Source: Puteibacter caeruleilacunae
GTDB taxonomy: Bacteria; Bacteroidota; Bacteroidia; Bacteroidales; Prolixibacteraceae
Length of the DNA: 64,000 nt
NCBI GenBank assembly: GCA_005217565.1
Contig: SJCO01000011.1
Span: 105,070-169,069, forward strand
Reading direction: 5' to 3'
The notes below the pieces were generated by a model. It worked only from the letters and a program-made list of their open reading frames with translations, did no database searches and was not told where the DNA came from. How positions within the stretch are numbered: position 1 is the first letter of the stretch; each line of letters starts with the position of its first letter. The position numbers and the translations under genes were made by a program. Of the stretch, positions 18,120 through 28,200 are shown piece after piece.

Positions 18120-18470
18120 ATGGGAAAATTTACTTTATTTGATTTTCTGTCGTTTGTATTGCCAAGTGGAAGTTTCATTACATTGGTAATGTTTCTTCTT
18201 AATATTACCCCTCCACCATCTGCTATGCCTGAGCTTTATATAATTCCGTTCCTTGTTGTATACTATATCCTGGGACATCTGTTAAGTGTTATTGGTCTAT
18301 GCGTGGGAAAGCTGCTTTTTAGTAAAACATCACCATGGATGAAGTATCTTAAGGAGTTTCCAGATATTGCTAAACGAATTGATCGGCATTGTATCACCAC
18401 CTTCTATTCGCCTGGATTTATAGATAAAGAAGCTGATTTAATACTTGAGGAGTCACGCACTTCCAAATGA
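18120..18470 (+). CDS. Short membrane protein, possibly truncated
   Basis: This 116-aa protein begins GKFTLFDFLSFVLPSGSFI and has two or three membrane segments (about 8-30, 40-72), then a short cytoplasmic tail. The FDFL...LP start is common in membrane proteins of Bacteroidota genomic islands whose cytoplasmic part is normally longer, so the gene may have lost its 3' part; the frame stops at 18468. A 9-bp hairpin (GCACTTCCA/TGGAAGTGC, 18457-18496) overlaps the stop. Function is unknown. Confidence 0.5.
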   Translation: MGKFTLFDFLSFVLPSGSFITLVMFLLNITPPPSAMPELYIIPFLVVYYILGHLLSVIGLCVGKLLFSKTSPWMKYLKEFPDIAKRIDRHCITTFYSPGFIDKEADLILEESRTSK

Positions 18471-18829
18471 GTATATCTATACTTATCTGGAAGTGCAAGG
18501 GAAAGACTCTAAAATTAAACTTTAATGGCCCTGGATTACTTATTAAGAAATACCACTGGTGTCTAGATTGTGTTGCTGCTTATCAAGATTAGAATTGTTG
18601 GAGTCTATTATTTCAATTGTTTTTCCAATGTTATTACACAGCTTCATTGAAGTTTACCAATGGACTTGATCCTTGTATTGGTAATATCGTTTGCCTTGAT
18701 GCGTCAACGAAAAATTATCTCCATGACATATACTTATAAAACGCCAGAATTATGCCTAAGACCTATTAAAACAACACACTGCCAAAGGTTATAACTCTGA
18801 CAGTGTGAAGGTTCTGTAATTAGGGCTGT
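18471..18829. other. Gene-free interval at the island/CAZyme boundary
   Basis: Around 360 bases without a gene. It contains the right arm of the hairpin at 18457-18496 and the terminator of the GH78 gene at 18775-18807. No other signal is seen. Confidence 0.4.
18775..18807 (-). terminator. Terminator of the GH78 gene
   Basis: Stem CACACTG/CAGTGTG lies about 23 bases beyond the GH78 stop; leftward transcripts would read TTGTTTTAA after it. Confidence 0.6.
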
Positions 18830-21538
18830 TTACCTTTTCTCTATATGATATTTTCCTGAAGGGATTTGTATCTCGTAGCCCTTGAAACGAGGGGAGGATA
18901 TATATTTCATTTGGGAAGAATCCTTAAGATGGCCGTCCAAATAGATTTTATCTTCTTTGTTTGCCGTAATGCGCACCAGACCTTGGGTGTTTACAGGGAC
19001 TTCAACATCAAGAGAGAACAGGTTATCATGCTGCTTCCATGAGGAACTGATAAGCCCTTTTATTGATTGGTATGACGATTTTGCCCATGTTAGTCCGCCA
19101 CCTACATGAGGTTCGATAATTACCTTCGAAAATCCGGCATTCTCCTCATTGATTCTGATTCCACCAACAACCTGATACAACCAATTGGCGATCGCTCCGT
19201 AAGCATAATGATTAAATGAATTCATACCATGATACTGGAAACTACCATTTGGCTTAATGCCATCCCATCGCTCCCAAATAGTGGTCGCACCTTTGGTTAC
19301 CGGATACAACCATCCTGGATATTTCTTACGCATTAACAGCATGAAAGCTTCATCGTAGTAACCGTAATCCGACAAGATAAAGCTAATCATTGGAGTCCCC
19401 AGGAAACCCGTTGTAAGGTGTTTATGTAAGCGAACATCTTCAGCCAATAGCTGAGCTGCTCTTTCCTTTAAAGAATCAGGCGTTAGCTCAAATTCAATCC
19501 CCATACAGTACGAAGTCTGCGTATTCGATAAGAGTCGCCCATTTGGCGTCATATACTCATTCTGAAAGGCCTTTCTAACATCATCGGCTAATGTTCTGTA
19601 ATATTCTGCATCCTCTTCTTTTTCCAGGATATCAGCAATTTTAGCCACCAATAACGATGAATAAGAAAAATAAGCTGTAGCGATGAAATACTTATCGGTA
19701 TAAGCCCCCAGGTAATGATCATTGTTCTCACTCTTAAACGAAAGCCAGTCGCCATACTGCTTCCCTTTTTGCACCAACAGATTATCGCCTGCACGATCTT
19801 TCATAAACTGAATGTGACGCGTCATGCTTGCGTACTGATCGGCGAGAATACTTGTATCGCCATAAAACTGGTACAGATACCAGGGAACAATAACGGCAGC
19901 ATCTGACCACCCTGCTTGTCCGCCACCATGTGAAATTGCTGGAATATAACGAGGAACACTTCCATCTTTATTCTGATCGATAGTCAAATCCTTTAGCCAT
20001 TTCTGATAGAAAGTAAAAGAGCCCATATTGAAGCATCCGGCAGGAGTAAACACCTGAGTATCGGCAGTCCAACCTAGTCGTTCGTCGCGCTGTGGACAAT
20101 CGGTAGGAACATCAACAAAATTCCCTTTTTGTCCCCAGATAACATTATGAAACAGTTGGTTTATCAAAGGCTCAGAGCACTCAAAATTTCCTGTACGTTC
20201 AAGATCAGAATGAATCACCAACGCTTCGATATCATCAGCAGTTAGCGCTCCTGGATAACCTACCACTTCGGCATATCGAAAACCATGAAACGTAAAACGT
20301 GGAGCGTAAGTTTCCAATTCATTACCAGCAATGATATACTCATCTTTCTGAGCAGCTCCACGCAATGCTTTACGGTACAACTTCCCCTGCTGATCCAATA
20401 CTTCGGCATGAAACAAGCGAACGGTATCACCCTCATGGCCTTTACCATTTAATCGCATATTCAACACCCCCACTAAGTTTTGACCAAAATCAATGATATA
20501 CGCATTGTTACCAGTCGGCGTAACACTAACAGGCTTAAGACGATTCATCACCTTCATGGTTTCATTCTCAGTGGTGACAAGTCGCGTTTTAGTATTATAA
20601 GCAATGGCAGGTTTCCATTCAGAAGCGTTATCTCCTATCCTATTCCAGTTTTTCAACGTTTTCCGCGCATCGTAGAGCTCCCCATTATAGATGGAAGTAT
20701 AATGAATAGCACCAGCGGTCGATTGCCATGATTCATCAGTTACAATTGTTTCAATTGATCCATCAGCATAGGTAATATTAAGTTGCATAATAAAAGCCAG
20801 AGGCTTATCATTATTTTGCCCCCTAAACTCGCGATACCAGCCATTACCCAACACTGCAGCCACTACATTGTCGCCATTTTGAAGAGAGGTCGCCACATCG
20901 TAAGTCTGATACTGTACCCTATTGTTATAGCTAGTCCACCCAGGCGTTAATCGATCCTCACCTACCTTCTCCCCATTTAGATACAGCTCATATAGTCCGA
21001 GTGCACTAACATAAGCACGTGCTTTTAGCACCTTCTTTTTCAAGGAGAAAGAACGTTGAAAATACGGAGAACGGTTGTGCGAGCGTAATGCACCATCAGG
21101 ATCATTGGCCTGAATCCAATGTGCCTTCCAGTCAGACTTATTCACCAATCCCATTTCAAAAAAGGCAGGTTCGCTCCATTTGCTTACTTTACCATTCTGA
21201 TCCCACACTCGCACCTGCCAGTAAATTCGATCTCCTGATTTTAAGACTTTTCCCTGATACTTTACAAGATGAGTTTGAGTAGAAGATACTTTGCCAGTCG
21301 ACCAGTACAATTTTCCCTTATGCCTTAAATGAGCAATACTTTCAGCACATCTAATCTCATACGCTGTCTGGGCTGCTCCATTTTTATCAGACGTAAGCAT
21401 CCAGCTTAAAGAAGGACGAGCAGTTTCAACGCCCATAGGATTGTTCAAGTAGTTTGTCTGTAGTGATTTAATTTCGATGGAGAATGCATGGAATACAGCT
21501 CCGAAAAGAATCAATAGAAGTGATAATTTTTTAATCAT
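18830..21538 (-). CDS. GH78 alpha-L-rhamnosidase
   Basis: This protein of about 902 aa removes terminal alpha-L-rhamnose from polysaccharides or glycosides. The start chosen is the ATG before IKKLSLLLILFGAVFHAFS, which gives a clean signal peptide; a frame extending 18 codons upstream starts MKNSTTQ. The domains are the usual N-terminal beta-sandwiches (SLQTNYLNNPMGVETARPSLSW), a second beta-sandwich with ALGLYELYLNGEKVG, and an (alpha/alpha)6 barrel. The acid Glu lies in DCPQRDERLGWTAD and the likely base Glu in ATTIWERWDG. YGDWLSF also fits. A C-terminal beta domain closes it. Rhamnose is a main sugar of ulvan and pectic rhamnogalacturonan, which frames the locus. Confidence 0.93.
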   Translation of the reverse strand: MIKKLSLLLILFGAVFHAFSIEIKSLQTNYLNNPMGVETARPSLSWMLTSDKNGAAQTAYEIRCAESIAHLRHKGKLYWSTGKVSSTQTHLVKYQGKVLKSGDRIYWQVRVWDQNGKVSKWSEPAFFEMGLVNKSDWKAHWIQANDPDGALRSHNRSPYFQRSFSLKKKVLKARAYVSALGLYELYLNGEKVGEDRLTPGWTSYNNRVQYQTYDVATSLQNGDNVVAAVLGNGWYREFRGQNNDKPLAFIMQLNITYADGSIETIVTDESWQSTAGAIHYTSIYNGELYDARKTLKNWNRIGDNASEWKPAIAYNTKTRLVTTENETMKVMNRLKPVSVTPTGNNAYIIDFGQNLVGVLNMRLNGKGHEGDTVRLFHAEVLDQQGKLYRKALRGAAQKDEYIIAGNELETYAPRFTFHGFRYAEVVGYPGALTADDIEALVIHSDLERTGNFECSEPLINQLFHNVIWGQKGNFVDVPTDCPQRDERLGWTADTQVFTPAGCFNMGSFTFYQKWLKDLTIDQNKDGSVPRYIPAISHGGGQAGWSDAAVIVPWYLYQFYGDTSILADQYASMTRHIQFMKDRAGDNLLVQKGKQYGDWLSFKSENNDHYLGAYTDKYFIATAYFSYSSLLVAKIADILEKEEDAEYYRTLADDVRKAFQNEYMTPNGRLLSNTQTSYCMGIEFELTPDSLKERAAQLLAEDVRLHKHLTTGFLGTPMISFILSDYGYYDEAFMLLMRKKYPGWLYPVTKGATTIWERWDGIKPNGSFQYHGMNSFNHYAYGAIANWLYQVVGGIRINEENAGFSKVIIEPHVGGGLTWAKSSYQSIKGLISSSWKQHDNLFSLDVEVPVNTQGLVRITANKEDKIYLDGHLKDSSQMKYISSPRFKGYEIQIPSGKYHIEKR

Positions 21539-21684
21539 TGATTTGTGGTTTTGATTATGTGTTCTTTTGTTTTGAGTGGTGCTATTCTTCAAGGTAGTTT
21601 GTCAAAACAAAAGTAAACATAAGCCACAAGCACTGCCATGCACATTTTGATTTTAGTGATGCATATTTTGGAGGGTATTAAAAA

Positions 21685-21729
21685 AAAGAACACGCTATTA
21701 GGTCCTTCAGATCCTAACAGGTGTTCTTT
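21685..21729 (-). terminator. Strong terminator of the PL8 gene
   Basis: A 9-bp stem (AAAGAACAC/GTGTTCTTT) encloses an inner TTAGG/CCTAA stem. Leftward transcripts run into eight or so T residues. It begins 26 bases beyond the PL8 stop and insulates GH78 from PL8. Confidence 0.85.
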
Positions 21730-21754
21730 ACATATATGCTGAATTGCTGGGGAA

Positions 21755-24700
21755 TTATCTCATCACTACTTTTCTTGTTATTGGTTGGTTCTCCATAGGA
21801 ATACTCACTACGTAAATTCCTTTGCCAGAAGTGACTGCAATAGAGACTTCATGACGATGATTAAAGGTGGATGATGCAATTTCGCGACCAAGTACATCGT
21901 AAACTTTCACCATCGTATCACGTGGTAAACTCTTCGTGCTGCGAACGGTAATACGTCCCAATGATCCAGTAATTTCAAAAGGATCTTCCTGCTCATCAAT
22001 CTCCATTCCTGTAACAGCTCCCGTATGATCTAATGTTATCTCCTGTGGAATACCATCAATTAGTAAAAACTTTATTCTTGTTTCACCATTATCAGAAGAT
22101 AAGATCGATACCTTATCATTTTGTCCAGCCAACGCCCATGTGCCTTTAATGGTAAGTACAACGGTTGACTCCTGACTTGCATTTGCAACATCAGTATCTA
22201 CCAAGTGTAGATCAGGATCACAAACACTCATGGTTATCTGGTTTGACTCTCCGGGCTTGATCATAACCAAGGCAGATGCGTCAATCTCTTTAATGTAGAT
22301 ATCAGTCATACTGCTTACTGCATCGAAAAATACGTAACCTGTAATATCCGTTGATCTATCCCATACGATATGAGCATCAGCATCTTGTTTCAACACCTTG
22401 TAAGGTGCAGTATCTTCACTCTTCATCTGGTTGTTGAATTGCTGCACTTTGGTCTTCCCAGAGTTAGGCAGTACAACATATTCGTAGGTCTGTCCTGATG
22501 GTTTCGATCCATGATGTATCCAGGCACTGGCAAAATCGCCTTGTGTAGCTGCCTTTGTCTTGTTATGACGTGAATCTTGTGTTTTACGCGCTACTTTAAC
22601 TGTACGTCCTCCTTTTATCCAATAGCCATTTCCTGCAGGATCAACCAAATAATGGTTCTTATCGGATGCAAGATCTTGCTGCAAAGGAAAAACTGCTGTT
22701 GGAGTACCATTGTCGACATACATCACATCGGTTCTACTTTTCAAATTAACCTGAAATAAGGCTGTCTCCGTAGGATAATTTGCATTGGAATTAGAGATAT
22801 CTGAACCAAGACAGATAATACGATCTTCGAAACAAAATACCGATTTATTGGCTTGATGATCGGCAGTAAAGTTAGGACGATCTTTCTCGCGAAGTTTCAT
22901 CCCGAAAATACCATGCTCTTCGCCAATATTGGATGCTCCTGTAAAACCTTCATCTGAAGTTTCCATTAGGGTGTTGGTCTTCGGACTTTCTAATAGATCA
23001 AGTGGAAGATGCACATAGGTTCCTCCGGGATAGCGATTCCAATCCCAGCCATCCTGAACAAAGCCACTCTCCGATGAGCTTACTGGATTCCCTTTACCAA
23101 TAACCTGCACAGTACCATAACTTTGGTAACGACCGTAGCGATTGTCTTTCGTGTAAATTTCTGATCCCCAAACATGTTTGTTATATCCTTTAACACTCAC
23201 CATCCAGTCGCCACGACGATGAATTCCCAAGGCACCATAGTTGTAAGTATAACTACCATCAGGACTGCCCTCGGCATTGATTCCCATACCTGTGAATTCC
23301 TGTTTGAACGATGTATTACCAGCCTCAAGACGCATGTATGCAGCTGCCATATCTTCCCAGATTGCATTATCAGAATAAGGATCTCCCGACTTAGCCAGGT
23401 AAGCAAATGCACTCTTAACACCATTACTGATATTGCCTCCTAGTGGATGTCGTCCACAAATACCAAATCCCCAGCTTAGGTGATTACAATAATTACGCAT
23501 GGTAATTAGGCCTTTACCGAAGTTTATTCGTGCTTCATCAGACAGTTGAAAGCATGTACCATTCAAGTATCTTAGTAATGATCCAATGCCGGCATACCCT
23601 CCAGTACAATACGCAGGATACAATCCACTGTGATGGAATCCTGAGCCATCAGGCTTGATTCCTCCCATGGTTCCAGGTACAATCTTCAATGAGATATCCA
23701 TCCATCGCTTAATAGCCTTCATTTCACGCACTTTCTCTGGTGTATCATCCATTGCCATCACTGCTACCAAACGAGGAATAACAGTAGTGTTCCAACTATC
23801 CATTAGTCCTTGTAAAGTTCCCACAACAGGCGTTATGCGATACTCTTGGATACCCGTCCAATAGTTCAACATAGCAGCGGCAGCATCTAGTCGCCCCGCA
23901 TCTTTCAATGCATCCTTCATCAGGAATATTGCAGGTGGAAATTCTCGGAAGTTATAGCCATAGTGGTGATTGGTACCCATACCACTTCCCACATTCAGTC
24001 CTTGATCCATTACCCAATCAAGAACATTAAAGAACATGTCTCGTGCTTCGGCATCTTGTTTATGAAACCACACTCGTGCTAAGTCGAGCAATATAGGCCC
24101 CACCTGATCCATTCTCATATCATCATGAGCAGTATCGTATTCATCATCACTCACATAAGGGCGACCAACAATTTCGTCACCATTGCGCACAATCTTTAAA
24201 GCATTATAATTTGCCTTTATTGTAGTCACTTTACTGTCGCTTGGGGCACTACTCTTATAGCTTTGTGTCATCAACGCGCCCATAGCATCAAATGCAGCTT
24301 GTTCTTCCGCTGTTACAGTCGTTCCCAAAGCGATATCGTGAGAATATGTATCGAACCAATGCCATAATGCAGCCCAGTGATTATCATTCATTGAGGGATT
24401 AATATAAGGCAACTGTTTATCAGGAGTTACACGATCATGGATACGTGTTGACGGGAACATCATCCTATCGAAATAGAGCGTTCCTTCAGCAACATCGTCA
24501 GGTGCAATAATGCGCATTTCATTTATATCGTTAGACGACTTAGGCCCCTTCATGTCTTGATCGAAGCGGATCCAACAGGCACGCCATCCTTTAAAGTTAA
24601 TGCCATAATCGAAATAGAATTCAACACTATTTCCCTTTCCATACTGGAAGATAATCTTCTTATCAACAGGCTGACTATTATATACCCATAGCATCATTCC

Positions 24701-24946
24701 ACCTTTATAAGCACTTAAAGCATTGGCTATATTAGGAGGATTCTGAATGGTTAAAGTTGCTCCTTGTTTCCAATCCCACTTAACCGATTGGGATCCAAGT
24801 TTAAAATGATCTCCACTGATGCTCAGCGAAGCACCGTTGTCGGTGGTCCATGTGGCAGGAACTTGGTTTTCTAAACCAATATATTGAGCTTGTGCATGGA
24901 TGACTGCACCAATCAATACAGTAATAAAGAGTAATCGTTTTATCAT
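21755..24946 (-). CDS. PL8 family polysaccharide lyase with T9SS sorting domain
   Basis: This 1063-aa secreted lyase cleaves uronate-containing glycans by beta-elimination. It has a signal peptide at 1-20 and an N-terminal carbohydrate-binding domain like chondroitin ABC lyase (about 22-170, ENQVPATW then SVKWDW). The toroid domain carries NHHYGYNFREFP (about 326-337) and DGSGFHHSGLYPAY (433-446), where His439 and Tyr446 have the seven-residue spacing of ABC lyase His501/Tyr508. Beta domains follow. The last 75 residues are a type IX secretion sorting domain (VKVYDVLGREIAS then GIYVVSI and a basic end), implying export to the cell surface. The substrate may be chondroitin, hyaluronan or another uronate polymer. 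Confidence 0.92.
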   Translation of the reverse strand: MIKRLLFITVLIGAVIHAQAQYIGLENQVPATWTTDNGASLSISGDHFKLGSQSVKWDWKQGATLTIQNPPNIANALSAYKGGMMLWVYNSQPVDKKIIFQYGKGNSVEFYFDYGINFKGWRACWIRFDQDMKGPKSSNDINEMRIIAPDDVAEGTLYFDRMMFPSTRIHDRVTPDKQLPYINPSMNDNHWAALWHWFDTYSHDIALGTTVTAEEQAAFDAMGALMTQSYKSSAPSDSKVTTIKANYNALKIVRNGDEIVGRPYVSDDEYDTAHDDMRMDQVGPILLDLARVWFHKQDAEARDMFFNVLDWVMDQGLNVGSGMGTNHHYGYNFREFPPAIFLMKDALKDAGRLDAAAAMLNYWTGIQEYRITPVVGTLQGLMDSWNTTVIPRLVAVMAMDDTPEKVREMKAIKRWMDISLKIVPGTMGGIKPDGSGFHHSGLYPAYCTGGYAGIGSLLRYLNGTCFQLSDEARINFGKGLITMRNYCNHLSWGFGICGRHPLGGNISNGVKSAFAYLAKSGDPYSDNAIWEDMAAAYMRLEAGNTSFKQEFTGMGINAEGSPDGSYTYNYGALGIHRRGDWMVSVKGYNKHVWGSEIYTKDNRYGRYQSYGTVQVIGKGNPVSSSESGFVQDGWDWNRYPGGTYVHLPLDLLESPKTNTLMETSDEGFTGASNIGEEHGIFGMKLREKDRPNFTADHQANKSVFCFEDRIICLGSDISNSNANYPTETALFQVNLKSRTDVMYVDNGTPTAVFPLQQDLASDKNHYLVDPAGNGYWIKGGRTVKVARKTQDSRHNKTKAATQGDFASAWIHHGSKPSGQTYEYVVLPNSGKTKVQQFNNQMKSEDTAPYKVLKQDADAHIVWDRSTDITGYVFFDAVSSMTDIYIKEIDASALVMIKPGESNQITMSVCDPDLHLVDTDVANASQESTVVLTIKGTWALAGQNDKVSILSSDNGETRIKFLLIDGIPQEITLDHTGAVTGMEIDEQEDPFEITGSLGRITVRSTKSLPRDTMVKVYDVLGREIASSTFNHRHEVSIAVTSGKGIYVVSIPMENQPITRKVVMR

Positions 24947-25227
24947 TTCTTAAAGGTTTAATTAGTAAAACTAACGATGTAAAATTAGTTAATGATTTTG
25001 GTGAGCGAATGGACTACCATACAGAATGAGGAGATTATCGTTCGGGGTGTTAAATTGCTGAATATTAGAGATTATTCTGCATTATTCGTGACAGTGAATG
25101 ATTTGTGATAATGGATTGATTTTTGACAAAGAAATTTCAACTACTTTTCATTCACGATCGCACTATTTATTAAGGAATTAAGCACACCCAACAATCAATA
25201 CAATCCCACTAAAAAGAGTCACAAAAA

Positions 25228-28068
25228 TCAATCAGAGGAAGAATCTCCTTTTAAAGATTTCGCAAACTGAGCCGGCGTCATACCACGTTCACGATTAAAG
25301 GCACGGTAAAATGTCGATTTAGAAGTAAAGCCACACTGCTCTGCTAATCCCATAAGCGTTAGATTAGCCCCCTCGCCACCTTCTAAACGTTGAATAAACT
25401 CATTTACACGAAAATGATTAATGTACTCATAGAACTTAGTCTCTAATGAATCATTCAGTAACTGAGATAATTTCACACTACTAATCTCTAACAATGCAGC
25501 CAACTCCCCAGCTGTAAGATTAGGATTCAAGTATGGCTTATGCTCCTCCATCACCTCCTGCAATTTTGCAATCAACAGTTCGGTCTTGTCATCAGAAAGT
25601 CCAGATAAAGCATATTTCACACTTTGCTTACGACGTTGATATCGGCGATAAACCAGGATCAATAATACAAGTAGAATTGCCAAGGCAACAATCACCTTCA
25701 TTGCCTGAACAAGTATTGATTCAACAACCAGATCAATTGTAATAGCAGAACCTAAATCACCTTGTGGAGAGGCAGCACATATTTTCAGCTTATAATTGCC
25801 AGGAACAACATTCTCAAGAGAGAACGATCTGGTATTAATATAATTCCAATCCTCATCACACCCTTCCAACTTCCAGGCAAACACTTGTCGTTTGGGTGAC
25901 AGCAGACTGGCAGAGGAGAAGGATACATCAATCTTTTTAATAGTACCTACACTATTTATTTCCATCTGATCATCCACAATGAGTCGTTCTCCATCAACAC
26001 TAAACTCGGTCACCCGTACCTTTTTTAATTCATGCTTAATAGAATCGGTATGAGTAGTTATATAATTCACACCATTGATTCCTCCAAAATAGAATGTGTT
26101 ATTGTATTTATCCTTAAAATAAGCTATTCGGTTAAATTTCTCGCTAATCACTCCATCAGCATAGGCATAATGAGTAAATCTACATAAAGGGATGTGGTGT
26201 GGATCATATTTGGTAATTCCCTTCCATGAACTCAGCCACATGGTCCCATTCTCGTCAGCCATTAAACCGGTAACATAATTACTGGTCAGACCATCTTCCT
26301 CAAAATAACCTCTAAACTTTACCTTTTCAGGAGCATACTGAAATATACTATCATTGCTGGTTAAGTATACCCCATTCATGGTTCCTAACCAGATATTTCC
26401 TTTTGTATCCTCGGCAATAGCCTGAACTGTATTTGATCTAAAGCTCGATTGATTCTCCTTATTAAAAACGATGAACGAATAAGTACTGCGAGGATCTATT
26501 AAATAAGCCCCACTATAGCTTGCCGCCCATATACGTTGATGATGGTCGATAAAGAATCTGATTATATACCCTGTACGAGTAACCACTTTCTTTTCCACCA
26601 CAAACGTAGCTCTTGAGGTACGCTTAAGTTTAAATATACGATTATCAATTCCCATCCAGTAACTACCATCGGGATGCTGAACGATTGCTGATATTGTATT
26701 CGACTTTAATGGTTTTTTTTCAGCATTCAAGATTGTTGCCTGCATAAATGAAACACCATCAAAGAAATACAAGTGTTCATTGGTTGAAACCCATACATTA
26801 TCCTCATTATCGGTATAAAGATGACGGATAAAGTCTTTGTTCAATTTGGAGTTGTTGGCATTGTAGATTGTAAACTGACTGGTGTGTGTATTATATCTCG
26901 CTATTCCCGAGGTAAAACTACCAAACCACATATTCCCTTTGCGATCACCGGTCATGGGATAGATATTATTCACATGTAATGAATTGGCAACCATAGGATC
27001 ATTACGAAGACAATGAAACCACTCTTTTCCCGGATCTAGTTTACTTAATCCACCATGCGTAGCTACCCACATAATCCCCTCATTATCGAGCAGAATATCA
27101 TTAACCTGATTACTTACCAGCGAGAATTGGTCATTGGGATGGTTATAGTGGTATTTAACTTGTTGAGGATTGTCATTTTCGTCTAAAATGATCTGTATTA
27201 ATCCTCGTCGAGAGCCTACCCATATGCTTCCATTGGCATATTCTATACTTTGAGTGTGCTCAGTAATAAAACGCGATTTCCCTCTTTCTAATGGCACCAA
27301 TGTAAATGACGCATTTTGCTCATCCTGGTCGGCAGCATTAAGGAAAAAAACACCTTCTCCGGCAGCTGCAAATAAAGAACCTTGAGGAGTAAAACAGATA
27401 TCATTAACAGTTGCATTAACTCTAAACAATGGGCTTCCTCCTTCTCTGAAGACTTTGCCTTCGGATCCGGTATACCATTTGTTTCCTGCTGGATCTATCG
27501 CGCAAGCTTTTATGGAGATCTCCTCATCACCTGCCATTAATGTGGCAGCATTAATATTGTAACGAAAATTCTTCTTTCCTGAGCAGGAAATGTATATCGA
27601 GCTATCGTTCTCGACCTCAAGGTAAGTCACGCGTTTAATGCGCTCATCGTTAAGCATAGTAAGGGAGTCTTCCTTACTATTCCAAAAGAAGACTCCCTGT
27701 TCATTGCCTAACCATATTGTTCCATTATTATCTTCGGTGATTTCAGCAAACTGCCAACCACTGACAAAACGTTCTAAATCATTATCCGGAGCTACGTAGT
27801 TTACGATATTTAAGCCGTCGTATCTTGCAACACCATTCACTCCGATGATCCATAAATTACCAGCTTTATCACGGTATAGCTTATGGAGTGTATCGCCAAA
27901 CAAGCCATCCTTCTCAGATAGATTCTCTACCCTAAGATGATCATTAGCACAAACTAGCTGAGCAAAGCTCAACATTACTGCAAAAAAGATTAAACGACAA
28001 GAAATTTTAGCTGTACCAAATTCACTTAGATAAAAATTAATCAACTTTGTCTTAGTGGTTTGAATCAT
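25228..28068 (-). CDS. Membrane-spanning AraC regulator with periplasmic Reg_prop/Y_Y_Y sensor
   Basis: This 946-aa protein has the sensor half of a hybrid two-component regulator but no histidine kinase or receiver. A signal or anchor segment lies at about 24-42. Two-bladed Reg_prop propeller repeats follow (NGVARYDG, GVFFWN, GGLSKLDPG, SGIARYN, GVYLTS, GITKYDP), then a Y_Y_Y domain (about 700-780, CDEDWNYINTRSFSLENVVPGNYKLKI). One membrane helix (about 788-806) leads directly to an AraC HTH (about 840-940, LAEQCGFTSKSTFYRAF). It probably senses an oligosaccharide in the periplasm and activates nearby genes without phosphotransfer. Neighbours are PL8 and GH97. Confidence 0.88.
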   Translation of the reverse strand: MIQTTKTKLINFYLSEFGTAKISCRLIFFAVMLSFAQLVCANDHLRVENLSEKDGLFGDTLHKLYRDKAGNLWIIGVNGVARYDGLNIVNYVAPDNDLERFVSGWQFAEITEDNNGTIWLGNEQGVFFWNSKEDSLTMLNDERIKRVTYLEVENDSSIYISCSGKKNFRYNINAATLMAGDEEISIKACAIDPAGNKWYTGSEGKVFREGGSPLFRVNATVNDICFTPQGSLFAAAGEGVFFLNAADQDEQNASFTLVPLERGKSRFITEHTQSIEYANGSIWVGSRRGLIQIILDENDNPQQVKYHYNHPNDQFSLVSNQVNDILLDNEGIMWVATHGGLSKLDPGKEWFHCLRNDPMVANSLHVNNIYPMTGDRKGNMWFGSFTSGIARYNTHTSQFTIYNANNSKLNKDFIRHLYTDNEDNVWVSTNEHLYFFDGVSFMQATILNAEKKPLKSNTISAIVQHPDGSYWMGIDNRIFKLKRTSRATFVVEKKVVTRTGYIIRFFIDHHQRIWAASYSGAYLIDPRSTYSFIVFNKENQSSFRSNTVQAIAEDTKGNIWLGTMNGVYLTSNDSIFQYAPEKVKFRGYFEEDGLTSNYVTGLMADENGTMWLSSWKGITKYDPHHIPLCRFTHYAYADGVISEKFNRIAYFKDKYNNTFYFGGINGVNYITTHTDSIKHELKKVRVTEFSVDGERLIVDDQMEINSVGTIKKIDVSFSSASLLSPKRQVFAWKLEGCDEDWNYINTRSFSLENVVPGNYKLKICAASPQGDLGSAITIDLVVESILVQAMKVIVALAILLVLLILVYRRYQRRKQSVKYALSGLSDDKTELLIAKLQEVMEEHKPYLNPNLTAGELAALLEISSVKLSQLLNDSLETKFYEYINHFRVNEFIQRLEGGEGANLTLMGLAEQCGFTSKSTFYRAFNRERGMTPAQFAKSLKGDSSSD

Positions 28069-28200
28069 GTGCCTATTAATCTTTTAATCCAGTATTGTTA
28101 TGATCTAATAATCTTTGATTCCTCTAGTTAGCGAGATCTGATTGTATCCCAAAGATAAAACTTATAGAACATAAAACAACACAACTATCTCTTCAAAACA

